From Ignavibacteria bacterium UBA7675 (lineage in GTDB: Bacteria; Bacteroidota; Ignavibacteria; Kapaibacteriales; UB7675): DNA of 57,204 bases. The stretch's first letter is position 1. Each line of letters starts with the position of its first letter. The translations under genes and the position numbers were made by a program. The stretch lies in assembly GCA_002483085.1 (NCBI GenBank), contig DLHF01000063.1, positions 79,666-136,869 on the forward strand. The letters run 5' to 3'. The notes below the pieces were generated by a model. It saw only the letters and a program-made list of their open reading frames with translations. It did not search any database and was not told the DNA's origin. This document shows, in pieces, positions 10,187 through 19,472 of the stretch.

Positions 10187-11368
10187 ATGAAAAAAGCCGC
10201 GTACCTTGCACTTGAAAACGGGGTGGTACTCCGGGGTTGGGCCTTTGGCGAGACAGATGCTGAAGCAGAAGGAGAAGTCGTATTTAATACGGCGATGACC
10301 GGATACCAGGAAATTCTTACCGACCCCAGCTACAAGGGCCAGATCGTTACCTTTACGTATCCTCATATCGGTAACTACGGTGTGAACAGCCATGATGTCG
10401 AATCGGGTCGTATCCAGGCCGAGAGCATGGTTGTAAAAGAATATTCCCAGGTGTATTCCAACTGGCGAGCTGAGCGTTCGCTGGATGCTTACCTGAAGGA
10501 GTCGGGTATTATTGGCATCGAAGGGGTAGATACGCGCATGCTCGTAAGGATTCTCCGCAGCGAAGGAGCCATGCGCGGTATTGTATCAGCGCGGGAGCTG
10601 CAAAGGGATGTGCTCGTTGAGCGCGCTCGTAGCATTCCGTCGATGAGTGGATTAGATCTGACGGGGTTAGTGACGAACGATCATGCGTTTTTCTGGTTGC
10701 CCGAGAAAGATGAACCCTTCCTTATTCCCGCCGAAGGATGTGCTGAAGGCGAATGTATGCGCGTAGCTGCTCTGGATTTTGGAGTAAAGCGCAATATTCT
10801 GCGGCGTCTGTCGGCCTATGGCTGCGAAATCAAAATTTTTCCGGCCAGTGCATCCTCGCAAGAGATTCTCGCCTACGATCCTCATGGTATTTTCCTCTCC
10901 AATGGCCCAGGCGATCCAAGTGCTGTAGAGCAGGGCATACGCACTATACGCGAGCTCGTAGAAGCGCGCCCGGTCTTTGGCATATGCCTTGGACACCAGC
11001 TCCTATCGCTGGCTTTTGGCGCCAAAACCTACAAGCTGAAATTCGGACATCGCGGCGCTAATCATCCGGTGAAAAATTTACTGACCAACACTGTAGAAAT
11101 TACATCGCAGAACCACGGTTTTGGTGTCGATCCGGACTCTATGCCCGATGAATTAGAGCTGACACATATCAATTTGAACGACAACACTGTAGCGGGCTTT
11201 CGCCACAAAACGCTGCCGGTATTTTGCGTGCAATATCATCCGGAAGCCTCGCCAGGCACACATGATTCCGATTACTTATTCCGCGATTTTGTGAAGTCGA
11301 TGCAGGAGCGTGCGGGCAGTGGTGCTACACAGAAGCAAGCGCAAGCGGCCACAGAAGCCGCTGTATAG
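10187..11368 (+). CDS. carA: Carbamoyl-phosphate synthase small (glutaminase) subunit
   Basis: 393 residues. The N-terminal CPSase small-chain domain (YLALENGVVLRGWAFGE, TGYQEILTDPSYKGQIV) is followed by a class I glutamine amidotransferase domain. The nucleophile is about Cys267 in FGICLGHQ and the partners are His351 and Glu353 in QYHPEASPG. It hydrolyses glutamine to supply ammonia to the large subunit for carbamoyl phosphate, feeding pyrimidine and arginine synthesis. The large subunit gene carB is not adjacent. The C-terminal tail rich in Ala and Gln is not catalytic. The next element downstream is the tRNA promoter. Confidence 0.95.
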   Translation: MKKAAYLALENGVVLRGWAFGETDAEAEGEVVFNTAMTGYQEILTDPSYKGQIVTFTYPHIGNYGVNSHDVESGRIQAESMVVKEYSQVYSNWRAERSLDAYLKESGIIGIEGVDTRMLVRILRSEGAMRGIVSARELQRDVLVERARSIPSMSGLDLTGLVTNDHAFFWLPEKDEPFLIPAEGCAEGECMRVAALDFGVKRNILRRLSAYGCEIKIFPASASSQEILAYDPHGIFLSNGPGDPSAVEQGIRTIRELVEARPVFGICLGHQLLSLAFGAKTYKLKFGHRGANHPVKNLLTNTVEITSQNHGFGVDPDSMPDELELTHINLNDNTVAGFRHKTLPVFCVQYHPEASPGTHDSDYLFRDFVKSMQERAGSGATQKQAQAATEAAV

Positions 11369-11408
11369 GAAAAAAATTCCAAAAAATTCCTTTTCGCTTG
11401 AAAATCTA

Positions 11409-11438
11409 TTGACAAATGAAAAAACTTGCTTATATTTG
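11409..11438 (+). promoter_or_regulatory. Strong promoter of the tRNA-secE cluster
   Basis: TTGACA at 11409-11414, 16-base spacer, then TATATTTG at 11431-11438. The element fits both the sigma-70 consensus and the Bacteroidetes-type TAnnTTTG box. It lies 34 bases upstream of the first tRNA. Confidence 0.75.
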
Positions 11439-11472
11439 CAAGCTCGTTTCGTTTAGCGAGTGACAATTCGAT

Positions 11473-11558
<86 letters not shown>

Positions 11559-11577
11559 TCACGATACGCATGGCCAA

Positions 11578-11650
11578 GCGGGAGTAACTCAGTTGGTAGA
11601 GTCACAGCCTTCCAAGCTGTTGGTCGCGGGTTCGAGTCCCGTCTCCCGCT
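11578..11650 (+). tRNA. tRNA-Gly (TCC)
   Basis: 73 bases. Acceptor GCGGGAG pairs with CTCCCGC, anticodon loop CTTCCAA gives TCC, discriminator T. CCA is not encoded. It is nearly identical to the next tRNA. Confidence 0.95.
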
Positions 11651-11697
11651 CCGCAGAATATTCCCGACTTTACATACATCTGAGATCGCAATCACAT

Positions 11698-11770
11698 GCG
11701 GGAGTAACTCAGTTGGTAGAGTCACAGCTTCCCAAGCTGTTGGTCGCGGGTTCGAGTCCCGTCTCCCGCT
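11698..11770 (+). tRNA. tRNA-Gly (CCC)
   Basis: 73 bases, identical to the preceding tRNA-Gly except for two bases in the anticodon loop (TTCCCAA instead of CTTCCAA), which changes the anticodon to CCC. It looks like a tandem duplication that became an isoacceptor. Confidence 0.93.
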
Positions 11771-11830
11771 CAGATTAGACAGTGTCTTTTCCGATAGCGC
11801 AGATGGAAGTAGCCAAAGTACGGAGCATAC

Positions 11831-11903
11831 GCTGATGTAGCTCAGCTGGTAGAGCACCACCTTGGTAAGGTGGAGGTCACCGGTTCAATCCCGGTCATCA
11901 GCT
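11831..11903 (+). tRNA. tRNA-Thr (GGT)
   Basis: 73 bases. Acceptor GCTGATG pairs with CATCAGC, anticodon loop TTGGTAA gives GGT. CCA is not encoded. Confidence 0.95.
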
Positions 11904-11981
11904 CTTTGTTTTTGGGAGTAATCCCTTTTCTTTTTTGTAGCCCTATCGAACGGCCTGCGCCGACGAGGCCTCGGGCGATAC

Positions 11982-12054
11982 ACGAGCGTGGCTCAATTGG
12001 TAGAGCAGCGGTCTCCAAAACCGCAGGTTGGGGGTTCGAGTCCCTCCGCTCGTG
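11982..12054 (+). tRNA. tRNA-Trp (CCA)
   Basis: 73 bases. Acceptor ACGAGCG pairs with CGCTCGT, anticodon loop CTCCAAA gives CCA, discriminator G. It lies 75 bases upstream of secE, the usual neighbour of tRNA-Trp. Confidence 0.95.
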
Positions 12055-12129
12055 CTGCGAGACGAGCCGGTAACTAACGAGAACTTTGTTCTCTGGATTT
12101 ACGTAACCCATTGTACTGTCGAAGCCGAT

Positions 12130-12312
12130 ATGATTGAAAAACTCAAGCAGTTTCTGGCTGATGTCTCCAAGGAGATGAAGAAGGTCTCGTGGCCGACGAA
12201 AGAGCAGCTCCAAGAGTCAACTGTCGTTGTTCTCTCCGTGTGCTTTATCATTACAGTGATAGTGTTTGGTATCGACGCAGCGATGACGAAGATCGTTGAG
12301 TTGATTTTTTAA
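12130..12312 (+). CDS. secE: Preprotein translocase subunit SecE
   Basis: 60 residues starting at the ATG at 12130 (MIEKLKQFL). Longer readings would run back into tRNA-Trp and are rejected. A conserved amphipathic helix (VSKEMKKVSWPTKEQL) is followed by one membrane helix (TVVVLSVCFIITVIVFGIDAAM), the minimal single-span form of SecE. It clamps SecY in the Sec channel. It is co-transcribed with nusG 32 bases downstream and probably with the tRNA cluster. Confidence 0.95.
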   Translation: MIEKLKQFLADVSKEMKKVSWPTKEQLQESTVVVLSVCFIITVIVFGIDAAMTKIVELIF

Positions 12313-12344
12313 TCATAACAGCACAGTGTGAGGTCGGCAGCTCT

Positions 12345-12899
12345 ATGGAGATACAGAAAGAATCCGATTTTAAGTGGTATGCCCTCCGCACGTTTTCCGG
12401 GCACGAGCAGCGTGTGAAGCTCGCGCTTGAGGCTGAGATCAAACGCTTGGGTTTACAGGACAGAATCACCGATATCTTGATTCCCCAAGAGACGGTCTTT
12501 GAAGTACGTGGAGGCAAGCGCCGCACCCGTATCCGTAATTTCCTGCCCGGCTACATCATGATCCGTGCAATTCTCGACAATCGCCTGCGCGATACTATTA
12601 CCAATACGCCTTCGGTGATTGCTTTTGTAGGCACGAAGACAGAGCCTGTAGCACTTCAGAAAGATGAAGTAGACCGAATTCTCGGGCGTGTGGAAGAGCG
12701 TAAAAATATTGAGACAATCGAAAATAGCTTCTCTATTGGCGATCCTGTAAAAGTGATCGACGGTCCGTTCTCCGGATTTTCCGGGGTGGTGAAAGAAGTG
12801 AACAACGAAAAGCAAAAGCTGAAAGTAGAAGTTGGTATCCTGGGCAGAAAGACCCCGGTAGAACTGGACTTCAGCCAGATCGAAGTGGAAAACCACTAA
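12345..12899 (+). CDS. nusG: Transcription termination/antitermination factor NusG
   Basis: 184 residues. The N-terminal NGN domain (KWYALRTFSGHEQRVKLALE) binds RNA polymerase. The C-terminal KOW domain (GDPVKVIDGPFSGFSGVV, about 128-160) contacts S10 or Rho. The length is normal, with no inserted domain II. It links transcription to translation. It sits in the standard secE-nusG-rplK order. Confidence 0.97.
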   Translation: MEIQKESDFKWYALRTFSGHEQRVKLALEAEIKRLGLQDRITDILIPQETVFEVRGGKRRTRIRNFLPGYIMIRAILDNRLRDTITNTPSVIAFVGTKTEPVALQKDEVDRILGRVEERKNIETIENSFSIGDPVKVIDGPFSGFSGVVKEVNNEKQKLKVEVGILGRKTPVELDFSQIEVENH

Positions 12900-12956
12900 T
12901 ATTCGATCCTGTTCTCCTGAAAATTTCTCTGTACATATATTTTCTACGGAAAACCA

Positions 12957-13382
12957 ATGGCTAAAAAAGTAGTAGGCAGTTTTAAGCTGCAGGTTAAAGC
13001 CGGTGAAGCCACTATGGCACCGCCCGTCGGCCCGGCATTCGGCCAGCGCGGTCTGAATGGTATGGAATTCGTAAAACAGTTCAATGCCCAGACGGCCAAG
13101 ACCCCCGGCCAGGTGACTCCTGTCATCGTTACCTACTATGTCGATAAGACCTTTACCTTCATTGTAAAGTCGCCTCCTGCGGCTGTTCTCCTGCGCCAAA
13201 TTTCCAAAATACCGAAAGGCTCTGCCGAGCCGAACCGCAACAAGGTGGGTACGGTGACAGAAGCGCAGATCGAAGAGGTTGTGAAAATCAAAATGAAGGA
13301 CCTGAACTGCGATAGTTTGGAAAGTGCAGTCAGTATGGTAAAAGGCACGGCACGCAGTATGGGCTTGGTTGTAGAAGGGTAA
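12957..13382 (+). CDS. rplK: 50S ribosomal protein L11
   Basis: 141 residues, the normal length. It begins MAKKVVGSFKLQVKAGEA and contains PPVGPAFGQRGLN and KDLNCDSLESAVSMVKGTARSMG. It binds the GTPase-associated region of 23S rRNA, where elongation factors act. It is first of the L11-L1 pair, 46 bases before rplA. Confidence 0.97.
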   Translation: MAKKVVGSFKLQVKAGEATMAPPVGPAFGQRGLNGMEFVKQFNAQTAKTPGQVTPVIVTYYVDKTFTFIVKSPPAAVLLRQISKIPKGSAEPNRNKVGTVTEAQIEEVVKIKMKDLNCDSLESAVSMVKGTARSMGLVVEG

Positions 13383-13428
13383 TGCGCATCAAAAATTCTT
13401 CTTTGTACTCTTTTCCTGTGGAAGCGTC

Positions 13429-14136
13429 ATGAAACGCAGTAAACGTTTTAAGCAGATCGAAAAAATCATTGACTCCCAAAAGCAATATGCTCTTCGCGAG
13501 GCAATCGGTGTGGTGAGAAAAACCGCAACGGCAAAATTCGACGAGTCGTTTGAAATCGCCATGTCGCTCGGAGTCGATCCCCGCAAAGCTGACCAGCTTG
13601 TGCGTGGTACGGTTTCCCTGCCGCACGGAACCGGTAAAACGGTGCGTGTACTCGTTATTGCTAAATCGCCGCTCGACCAGGAAGCTCTGGCTGCTGGCGC
13701 CGATTATGCAGGTTTCGAGGAGTACATCGAAAAACTTCAGTCGGGATGGGCAGATATTGATATCATTATCGCTACTCCCGACACCATGGGCCAGCTCGGT
13801 CGCTTGGGTCGTATCCTCGGTCCCCGTGGCCTGATGCCGAACCCCAAAAGCGGTACTGTCACCATGGATGTTGCAAAAGCCGTAACCGAAGTAAAAGCCG
13901 GTAAAATCGAATTCCGCGTTGATAAAGGCGGTATCGTGCATGCTGCTATCGGCAAATGCTCGTTCGACGAAAGCAAACTGGAAGAAAATATCCGGACATT
14001 CGTTCAGAGCATTATGCGCTCGAAGCCTTCGACATCGAAAGGCAAATACGTCAAGAGCATCCATTTCTCCTCGACAATGGGGCCCAGCGTTGAAGTGTCT
14101 GAGCTTTCTGTGACAACAGGTGGCGCAGCCTCCTAA
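13429..14136 (+). CDS. rplA: 50S ribosomal protein L1
   Basis: 235 residues, full length. Signature VDPRKADQLVRGTVSLPHGTG near residue 50 and the RLGRILGPRGLMPNPK motif in the second domain. It forms the mobile L1 stalk that guides tRNA out of the E site; in many bacteria it represses its own operon by binding the mRNA leader. Confidence 0.97.
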   Translation: MKRSKRFKQIEKIIDSQKQYALREAIGVVRKTATAKFDESFEIAMSLGVDPRKADQLVRGTVSLPHGTGKTVRVLVIAKSPLDQEALAAGADYAGFEEYIEKLQSGWADIDIIIATPDTMGQLGRLGRILGPRGLMPNPKSGTVTMDVAKAVTEVKAGKIEFRVDKGGIVHAAIGKCSFDESKLEENIRTFVQSIMRSKPSTSKGKYVKSIHFSSTMGPSVEVSELSVTTGGAAS

Positions 14137-14215
14137 TATTGATATTACGCACTCTCGCTTCATAAATGCTTCTGCCTCAATTCACAAACGTGTTCCTGCT
14201 GAAGGCTGAATCGAC

Positions 14216-14740
14216 ATGGTAACAAAACAAAAGAAAGAGGAAGTCCTCGCCGAACTAACCGAGAAGCTCCGTGGTACAAAAGGTTTGTACCTTATGGACT
14301 ACACGGGCCTGACGGCGGCGGAATCCGTAGCGCTCCGACGCGAGTTCAGAACTGTTGGAGCCGAACTGAAAATTGCCAAGAACACGCTTGTCCGCCGCGC
14401 ACTCAAAGAAGTGGGTGGATTTGACATCCCCGATCAGCAGATCGTGGGCCAGACCGCAATTGCGATGAGCTACAAGGACGCCTTGGCGCCCTCTAAGATC
14501 ATCAAGCGTATTGTCGACAAAGACAAAAAACTCGCGCTTAAAGCGGCTGTGATCGAAGGACAAGTGTTCGCTGGTAATCAGCTCGATACGATTTCTGCGC
14601 TTCCGTCCCGCGAGGAGCTTATCGCAGGGATTCTGGGCAGCCTGCAAGCGCCGATTTCCGGCATTGTGGGGGCAATCAACGCTGTTATGCGCGATGTAGC
14701 TTCGCTCGTCGAAGAAGTAGCAAAGCAAAAAGCTGCATAA
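14216..14740 (+). CDS. rplJ: 50S ribosomal protein L10
   Basis: 174 residues. N-terminal rRNA-binding domain (LMDYTGLTAAESVALRREFR, KIAKNTLVRRAL) and a C-terminal helix that carries L7/L12 dimers. The 79-base gap after rplA could hold the leader used for L10 autoregulation, but I could not fold a clear site. rplL follows 65 bases later. Confidence 0.97.
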   Translation: MVTKQKKEEVLAELTEKLRGTKGLYLMDYTGLTAAESVALRREFRTVGAELKIAKNTLVRRALKEVGGFDIPDQQIVGQTAIAMSYKDALAPSKIIKRIVDKDKKLALKAAVIEGQVFAGNQLDTISALPSREELIAGILGSLQAPISGIVGAINAVMRDVASLVEEVAKQKAA

Positions 14741-14805
14741 ATGGCGTCCGACTTTAACAATAACCTGAAAAATATTTTTCTTACAGTATTTCCGGAGATA
14801 GTATA

Positions 14806-15180
14806 ATGTCAGTTGTTGAGGAACTGGTAGAAAAGATCGGCAATCTTAGCCTGATCGAAGCATCTGAGCTCAAAAAAGCTCTTGAAGAAAAATTTGGTGT
14901 TACCGCAGCAGCTCCCATGATGATGGCAGCTCCTGGTGCTGGCCCGGCTGCTCCCGCCGAAGAAGAAAAAACGATGTTTGATGTTGAGCTGAGCGACAGC
15001 GGTTCGCAAAAAATTAATGTGATCAAAGCTGTTCGTGAGCTCGTCGGTCTCGGCCTGAAAGAGGCTAAAGACCTCGTAGATGGTGCGCCGAAAATGGTAA
15101 AAGAAGGCGTATCCAAAGAAGAAGCCGAAAGCATCAAGAAGAAACTCGAAGAAGTAGGCGCGAAAGTAACGCTGAAGTAA
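14806..15180 (+). CDS. rplL: 50S ribosomal protein L7/L12
   Basis: 124 residues: N-terminal dimerisation helices, an Ala/Pro/Met-rich hinge (about 38-52), and the factor-binding C-terminal domain (KINVIKAVRELVGLGLKEAK, VEGAPK-like DGAPKMVKEGVSKEEAE). It recruits EF-G and EF-Tu to the ribosome. Confidence 0.97.
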   Translation: MSVVEELVEKIGNLSLIEASELKKALEEKFGVTAAAPMMMAAPGAGPAAPAEEEKTMFDVELSDSGSQKINVIKAVRELVGLGLKEAKDLVDGAPKMVKEGVSKEEAESIKKKLEEVGAKVTLK

Positions 15181-15202
15181 GAATTATACTTCGACGGTCT
15201 TC

Positions 15203-15233
15203 GGGCAACTATTGTTATAATAGTTGCCCTTTT
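15203..15233 (+). terminator. Terminator or attenuator between rplL and rpoB
   Basis: An 11-bp perfect stem (15203-15213 with 15219-15229), loop GTTAT, followed by CTTTTGC. It lies 22 bases after the rplL stop. Its weak T tract suits partial termination, which would set rpoBC expression below that of L7/L12 as in other bacteria. Confidence 0.7.
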
Positions 15234-15570
15234 GCAGTTTAGAGAGGAATCGGTAGCTATGCCGTATTCTTATCCCCTGGAAGCAGCAACAGGCGGTGGA
15301 CAACGTAATAAATAGTTCGGCAAGGCGGCAACGCCATAAGGTTCCGGGCAGAATTGCAGCAGTCTGATTGTCATTATGATAGAGAGGTACTCTGTGAAAG
15401 GCCGGACTACGCACACAATAGGAAAAATCATACAGCGTCTTTGTGGCACTATGCAAAGACTGACCTCTTTAGAGTAGAACACAAGTAGGATTTTCTGGCA
15501 GCGGTTACGCAGCAGGGGAATCCTATTTTTGTCATTGTTATATAAACATCCCTTTCAGTGGAGGTGTTCG
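15234..15570. other. Leader between the rplL hairpin and rpoB
   Basis: 337 bases with no convincing gene. It ends with a GGAGG ribosome-binding site at 15560-15564. It may hold an rpoB promoter, but I cannot assign one securely. Confidence 0.45.
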
Positions 15571-18500
15571 TTGAGTCCGAATAAACAAACCCCCGCCTTG
15601 ATGACGAAACAAACTCGTGAAAGAATATCCTTCGCCGCTTTTCCGGATATAACGGAACCGCCCGATCTTCTTGCGGTTCAGATTCAGGCTTATGAGGATT
15701 TCCTCCAGCTCGATGTTTCAGCCGATAAGCGTAAAAACATTGGTCTTAAACAGGCGTTTGCTACAAATTTCCCGATTACAGACGCCCGCGAGATCTATGA
15801 GCTTGAGTTTATCGACTATTATATAGAGCGCCCGAAATACTCGGAAAATGAATGTCGCGAGCGCGAGCTTACGTTTGCCCGCCCGCTTAAGGCGAAGCTG
15901 CGTCTTTCCAGTAAGGTTGATCCCAAGTCGGAAGATTTTGTGGAGACAATCGAGCAGGACGTCTACCTTGGCAATGTTCCCGCTATGACGCCGCGCGGAA
16001 CGTTTATCATCAACGGCGCCGAGCGCGTTGTCGTCAGCCAGTTGCACCGCTCGCCGGGTGTATTCTTCAACGATGCCATGCACCCGAATGGTACGCGCGT
16101 TTATTCTGCGCGGATTATTCCTCTGCGTGGATCGTGGGTAGAGTTCAGCACGGATATCCACCAGGTGATGTATGTGTACATCGACCGCAAGAAAAAATTC
16201 CCTGTCACTATGCTTCTGCGAGCTCTGGGCTATTCCTCTGATGAGCAGATCCTCGATCTGTTCGACCTGACTATGGAAGTACCAGCAACTGCGGTGAACG
16301 ACGACTTTGTAAGCCGCCGTGTAGCTGCGGATGTTATCGACATGGCATCGGGCGAGATCGTAGCAAGCCGCGATACAATTCTTGATGATGCTTTAGTAGC
16401 TAAAATCAAAGAGTCGAAAGGCATTGAAACAGTAAAGGTGTTCCGCTATGTTGTGGCCACCGACGAGCCAATTATTGCTCGTACTCTTGCCAAAGACCCG
16501 TCGCGCACAAGAGAAGACGCTTTAGAAGGTATCTATCGCCAGCTCCGTTCCGGCGAGCCGCCTGATCTAGAAGCCGCACAGGCTTTGCTCGACAAGCTGT
16601 TCTTCAATCCGAAGCGTTATGACCTCGGCACAGTAGGTCGCTACCGTATCAACGATAAGCTCAGCTTGGGAGTGCCGTTTGAAACAACGACGCTTACAGT
16701 AGAAGACATGGTGGCGATTATCAAATACCTGCTCGAACTTCGCGCTGGTAAAAAACCTGTGGATGATATTGATCACCTTGGTAATCGTCGTGTGCGTACC
16801 GTAGGTGAGCAGCTTACAGCACAGCTCAATGTCGGCCTTGCGCGGATGGCGCGTACTATAAAAGAGCGCTTGAACATTCACGATACCGAGACGCTTACAC
16901 CCGCAGAACTTGTCAACGCCCGCACAATCAGCAGCGTGATCAACCAGTTCTTCGGTACGAATCAGCTTTCGCAGTTCATGGATCAGACCAACCCGCTGTC
17001 GGAAATGACCCACAAGCGCCGTATGTCTGCGCTTGGCCCGGGTGGTCTTACACGCGAACGTGCAGGCTTCGAGGTACGCGACGTTCACTATACACACTAT
17101 GGCCGCTTGTGTCCAATCGAGACGCCTGAAGGTCCGAACATCGGTCTTATTTCGTCGCTGGCTATTCACGCTCGGGTAGATGAATTCGGCTTTATCGAAA
17201 CGCCGTATCGTCGTGCTCGCAATGGTGTAGTAAGCGATGATGTGGAGTTTCTGCGCGCTGATAAGGAAGAGGACAAGATCATTGCCCCTGCTTCTACGAT
17301 TATCGACAAAGACGGCAAAATTCTCGGCGACCGCGTAAAAGCGCGTCAATCCGGCGACTTCGTTGTTGTATTGCCTGATGAAGTAGAATTTATGGACGTG
17401 GCAACCAACCAGATCGCCAGTGTTGCTGCTGCTCTGATCCCCTTCCTTGAGCACGATGATGCAAACCGCGCGCTGATGGGCTCGAACATGCAGCGCCAAG
17501 CTGTGCCGCTTCTGCGACCGGAAGCTCCGCTCGTAGGCACAGGTATGGAGCGCCGTGTGGCCGAGGATTCTCGTGCTATTATTGTGGCTGAAGCCGAAGG
17601 CGTTGTGGACTATGTATGTGCTGATTATATCACCGTGCGCTACGACAATCTCCTGAACGAGACCGAGCAATTGGTAACATTCGACCAGCGCACGCTCGTT
17701 ACGTATCCGCTCACAAAGTTCTTCCGCACGAACCAGGATACCTGTATTAACCAGCGCCCGATCGTAAAGGCCGGACAGCGGGTGAAAAAAGGTACTGCAC
17801 TTGCCGATAGCTCTTCTACAGAGGAAGGCGAGCTCGCGCTTGGCCGCAACGTACTTGTAGCGTTCATGCCCTGGAGCGGTTACAACTTCGAGGATGCTAT
17901 TGTGCTTTCGGAGCGCATGGTGGCCGAAGATGTGTTTACTTCGATTCACATCGAAGAATACACACTTCAGGTACGCGATACCAAACGAGGCGAAGAGGAG
18001 CTTACACGGGAAATCCCCAATGTGAGCGAAGAAGCTACCAAAGATCTCGACGAGAATGGTATTGTACGCGAAGGTGCAGATGTGCGCGAGGGCGACATCC
18101 TCATCGGTAAAATTACGCCGAAAGGCGAGACAGACCCGACACCTGAGGAAAAACTGCTGCGCGCTATCTTCGGCGATAAGGCTGGCGATGTAAAAGACGC
18201 TTCGATGAAAGCGCCTCCCGGACTGCGTGGTGTTGTAATTAACACCAAGCTGTTTACGCGTCGTGTGCTCACGCGCGAAGCTGATGTCCGCCGCCAGGAA
18301 AAAGATCGCCAAGAGAACATCAACCGCCAGGAAGGCGACCTACTGGTAGCGCACGACAAAGACACAATCGAGCGCCTTGGCAAACTGCTCGACGGCGCGA
18401 GAATTGTAGGCGGTATGCGCCTGAAGGACGGCACGCTTGTATTCCGCAGCGGAACGGCACTCAAAGCCGAAGACGTTGAGAAAAAATACAGCGACGGCGC

Positions 18501-19398
18501 ATTAACACCCGAGCAACTCGATGTATCGGAAGTATGGGTAGAAGAGGAAGAGCGCATGGAACTCGTGCGTACACTCGTTGCCCGCTTCCTCGACAAGCGC
18601 GCGTCGATCAAAGACGACATGCGTGTCGAGCGCCAGAAAGTGGTAACCGGCGATGAACTTCAGCCCGGTATCATGCAAATGGCTAAAGTATATGTCGCCA
18701 AAAAGCGCAAGCTCCAGGTGGGTGATAAAATGGCAGGCCGCCACGGGAACAAAGGTATCGTAGCCAAAATCGTTCCTGTGGAAGACATGCCGTTCATGCA
18801 AGACGGAACGCCGGTAGACATCGTACTCAACCCGCTGGGCGTACCTTCCCGTATGAACTTGGGGCAGCTCTACGAAACAGCACTTGGCTGGGCTGCATCC
18901 AAACTTGGTTCGCGTTTCGCATCGCCTATTTTCGACGGCGCATCGTGGGACGAAGTCGGGGGCTTCTTGGTAGAAGCTGGCTTGCCGCGCGAAGGCAAAG
19001 CTACGCTGATGGATGGCCGCACAGGTGAGCCATTCGACTACGAAGTAACTGTGGGTATTATCTACATGCTCAAGCTGTCCCACCTTGTGGAAGACAAAAT
19101 CCATGCTCGTTCCATCGGGCCATACTCGCTCATTACGCAGCAGCCTCTCGGTGGTAAAGCGCAATTTGGCGGTCAGCGCTTTGGAGAGATGGAGGTATGG
19201 GCACTGGAAGCATACGGTGCCGCTCATACGCTACAGGAAATTCTCACACTGAAATCCGACGACGTACAGGGACGTGCTAAGGCATACGAAGCAATCGTAA
19301 AAGGTGAAAACCTGCCGAACCCGAATATCCCTGAGTCGTTCAACGTACTTATCCGCGAGCTCCAAGGTCTGGCGCTCGAAGTACGGGTGGAAGAGTAA
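15571..19398 (+). CDS. rpoB: DNA-directed RNA polymerase beta subunit
   Basis: 1275 residues from the TTG at 15571, chosen because GGAGG lies six bases upstream; an upstream TTG at 15529 and an ATG at 15601 are the alternatives. Conserved beta-subunit blocks are present: the rifampicin region with FFGTNQLSQFMDQTNPLSEMTHKRR and RERAGFEVRDVH, GPNIGLISSL, and GDKMAGRHGNKG near residue 1050. The C-terminal end with QRFGEMEVWALEAYGA interfaces with beta'. It forms the catalytic core with beta'. The rpoC gene begins 74 bases later. Confidence 0.96.
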   Translation: MSPNKQTPALMTKQTRERISFAAFPDITEPPDLLAVQIQAYEDFLQLDVSADKRKNIGLKQAFATNFPITDAREIYELEFIDYYIERPKYSENECRERELTFARPLKAKLRLSSKVDPKSEDFVETIEQDVYLGNVPAMTPRGTFIINGAERVVVSQLHRSPGVFFNDAMHPNGTRVYSARIIPLRGSWVEFSTDIHQVMYVYIDRKKKFPVTMLLRALGYSSDEQILDLFDLTMEVPATAVNDDFVSRRVAADVIDMASGEIVASRDTILDDALVAKIKESKGIETVKVFRYVVATDEPIIARTLAKDPSRTREDALEGIYRQLRSGEPPDLEAAQALLDKLFFNPKRYDLGTVGRYRINDKLSLGVPFETTTLTVEDMVAIIKYLLELRAGKKPVDDIDHLGNRRVRTVGEQLTAQLNVGLARMARTIKERLNIHDTETLTPAELVNARTISSVINQFFGTNQLSQFMDQTNPLSEMTHKRRMSALGPGGLTRERAGFEVRDVHYTHYGRLCPIETPEGPNIGLISSLAIHARVDEFGFIETPYRRARNGVVSDDVEFLRADKEEDKIIAPASTIIDKDGKILGDRVKARQSGDFVVVLPDEVEFMDVATNQIASVAAALIPFLEHDDANRALMGSNMQRQAVPLLRPEAPLVGTGMERRVAEDSRAIIVAEAEGVVDYVCADYITVRYDNLLNETEQLVTFDQRTLVTYPLTKFFRTNQDTCINQRPIVKAGQRVKKGTALADSSSTEEGELALGRNVLVAFMPWSGYNFEDAIVLSERMVAEDVFTSIHIEEYTLQVRDTKRGEEELTREIPNVSEEATKDLDENGIVREGADVREGDILIGKITPKGETDPTPEEKLLRAIFGDKAGDVKDASMKAPPGLRGVVINTKLFTRRVLTREADVRRQEKDRQENINRQEGDLLVAHDKDTIERLGKLLDGARIVGGMRLKDGTLVFRSGTALKAEDVEKKYSDGALTPEQLDVSEVWVEEEERMELVRTLVARFLDKRASIKDDMRVERQKVVTGDELQPGIMQMAKVYVAKKRKLQVGDKMAGRHGNKGIVAKIVPVEDMPFMQDGTPVDIVLNPLGVPSRMNLGQLYETALGWAASKLGSRFASPIFDGASWDEVGGFLVEAGLPREGKATLMDGRTGEPFDYEVTVGIIYMLKLSHLVEDKIHARSIGPYSLITQQPLGGKAQFGGQRFGEMEVWALEAYGAAHTLQEILTLKSDDVQGRAKAYEAIVKGENLPNPNIPESFNVLIRELQGLALEVRVEE

Positions 19399-19472
19399 GA
19401 CTGCCTGCGGTGTCGGTACGTTGATTACATAGAAACTAACTTCTCAATGCTGAAATATGGAGGGAAACCTCA

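Noticed and set aside
12028..12129. N-terminal extension of SecE into tRNA-Trp
   Set aside because: It would translate the tRNA 3' half; the SecE family starts at the ATG at 12130.
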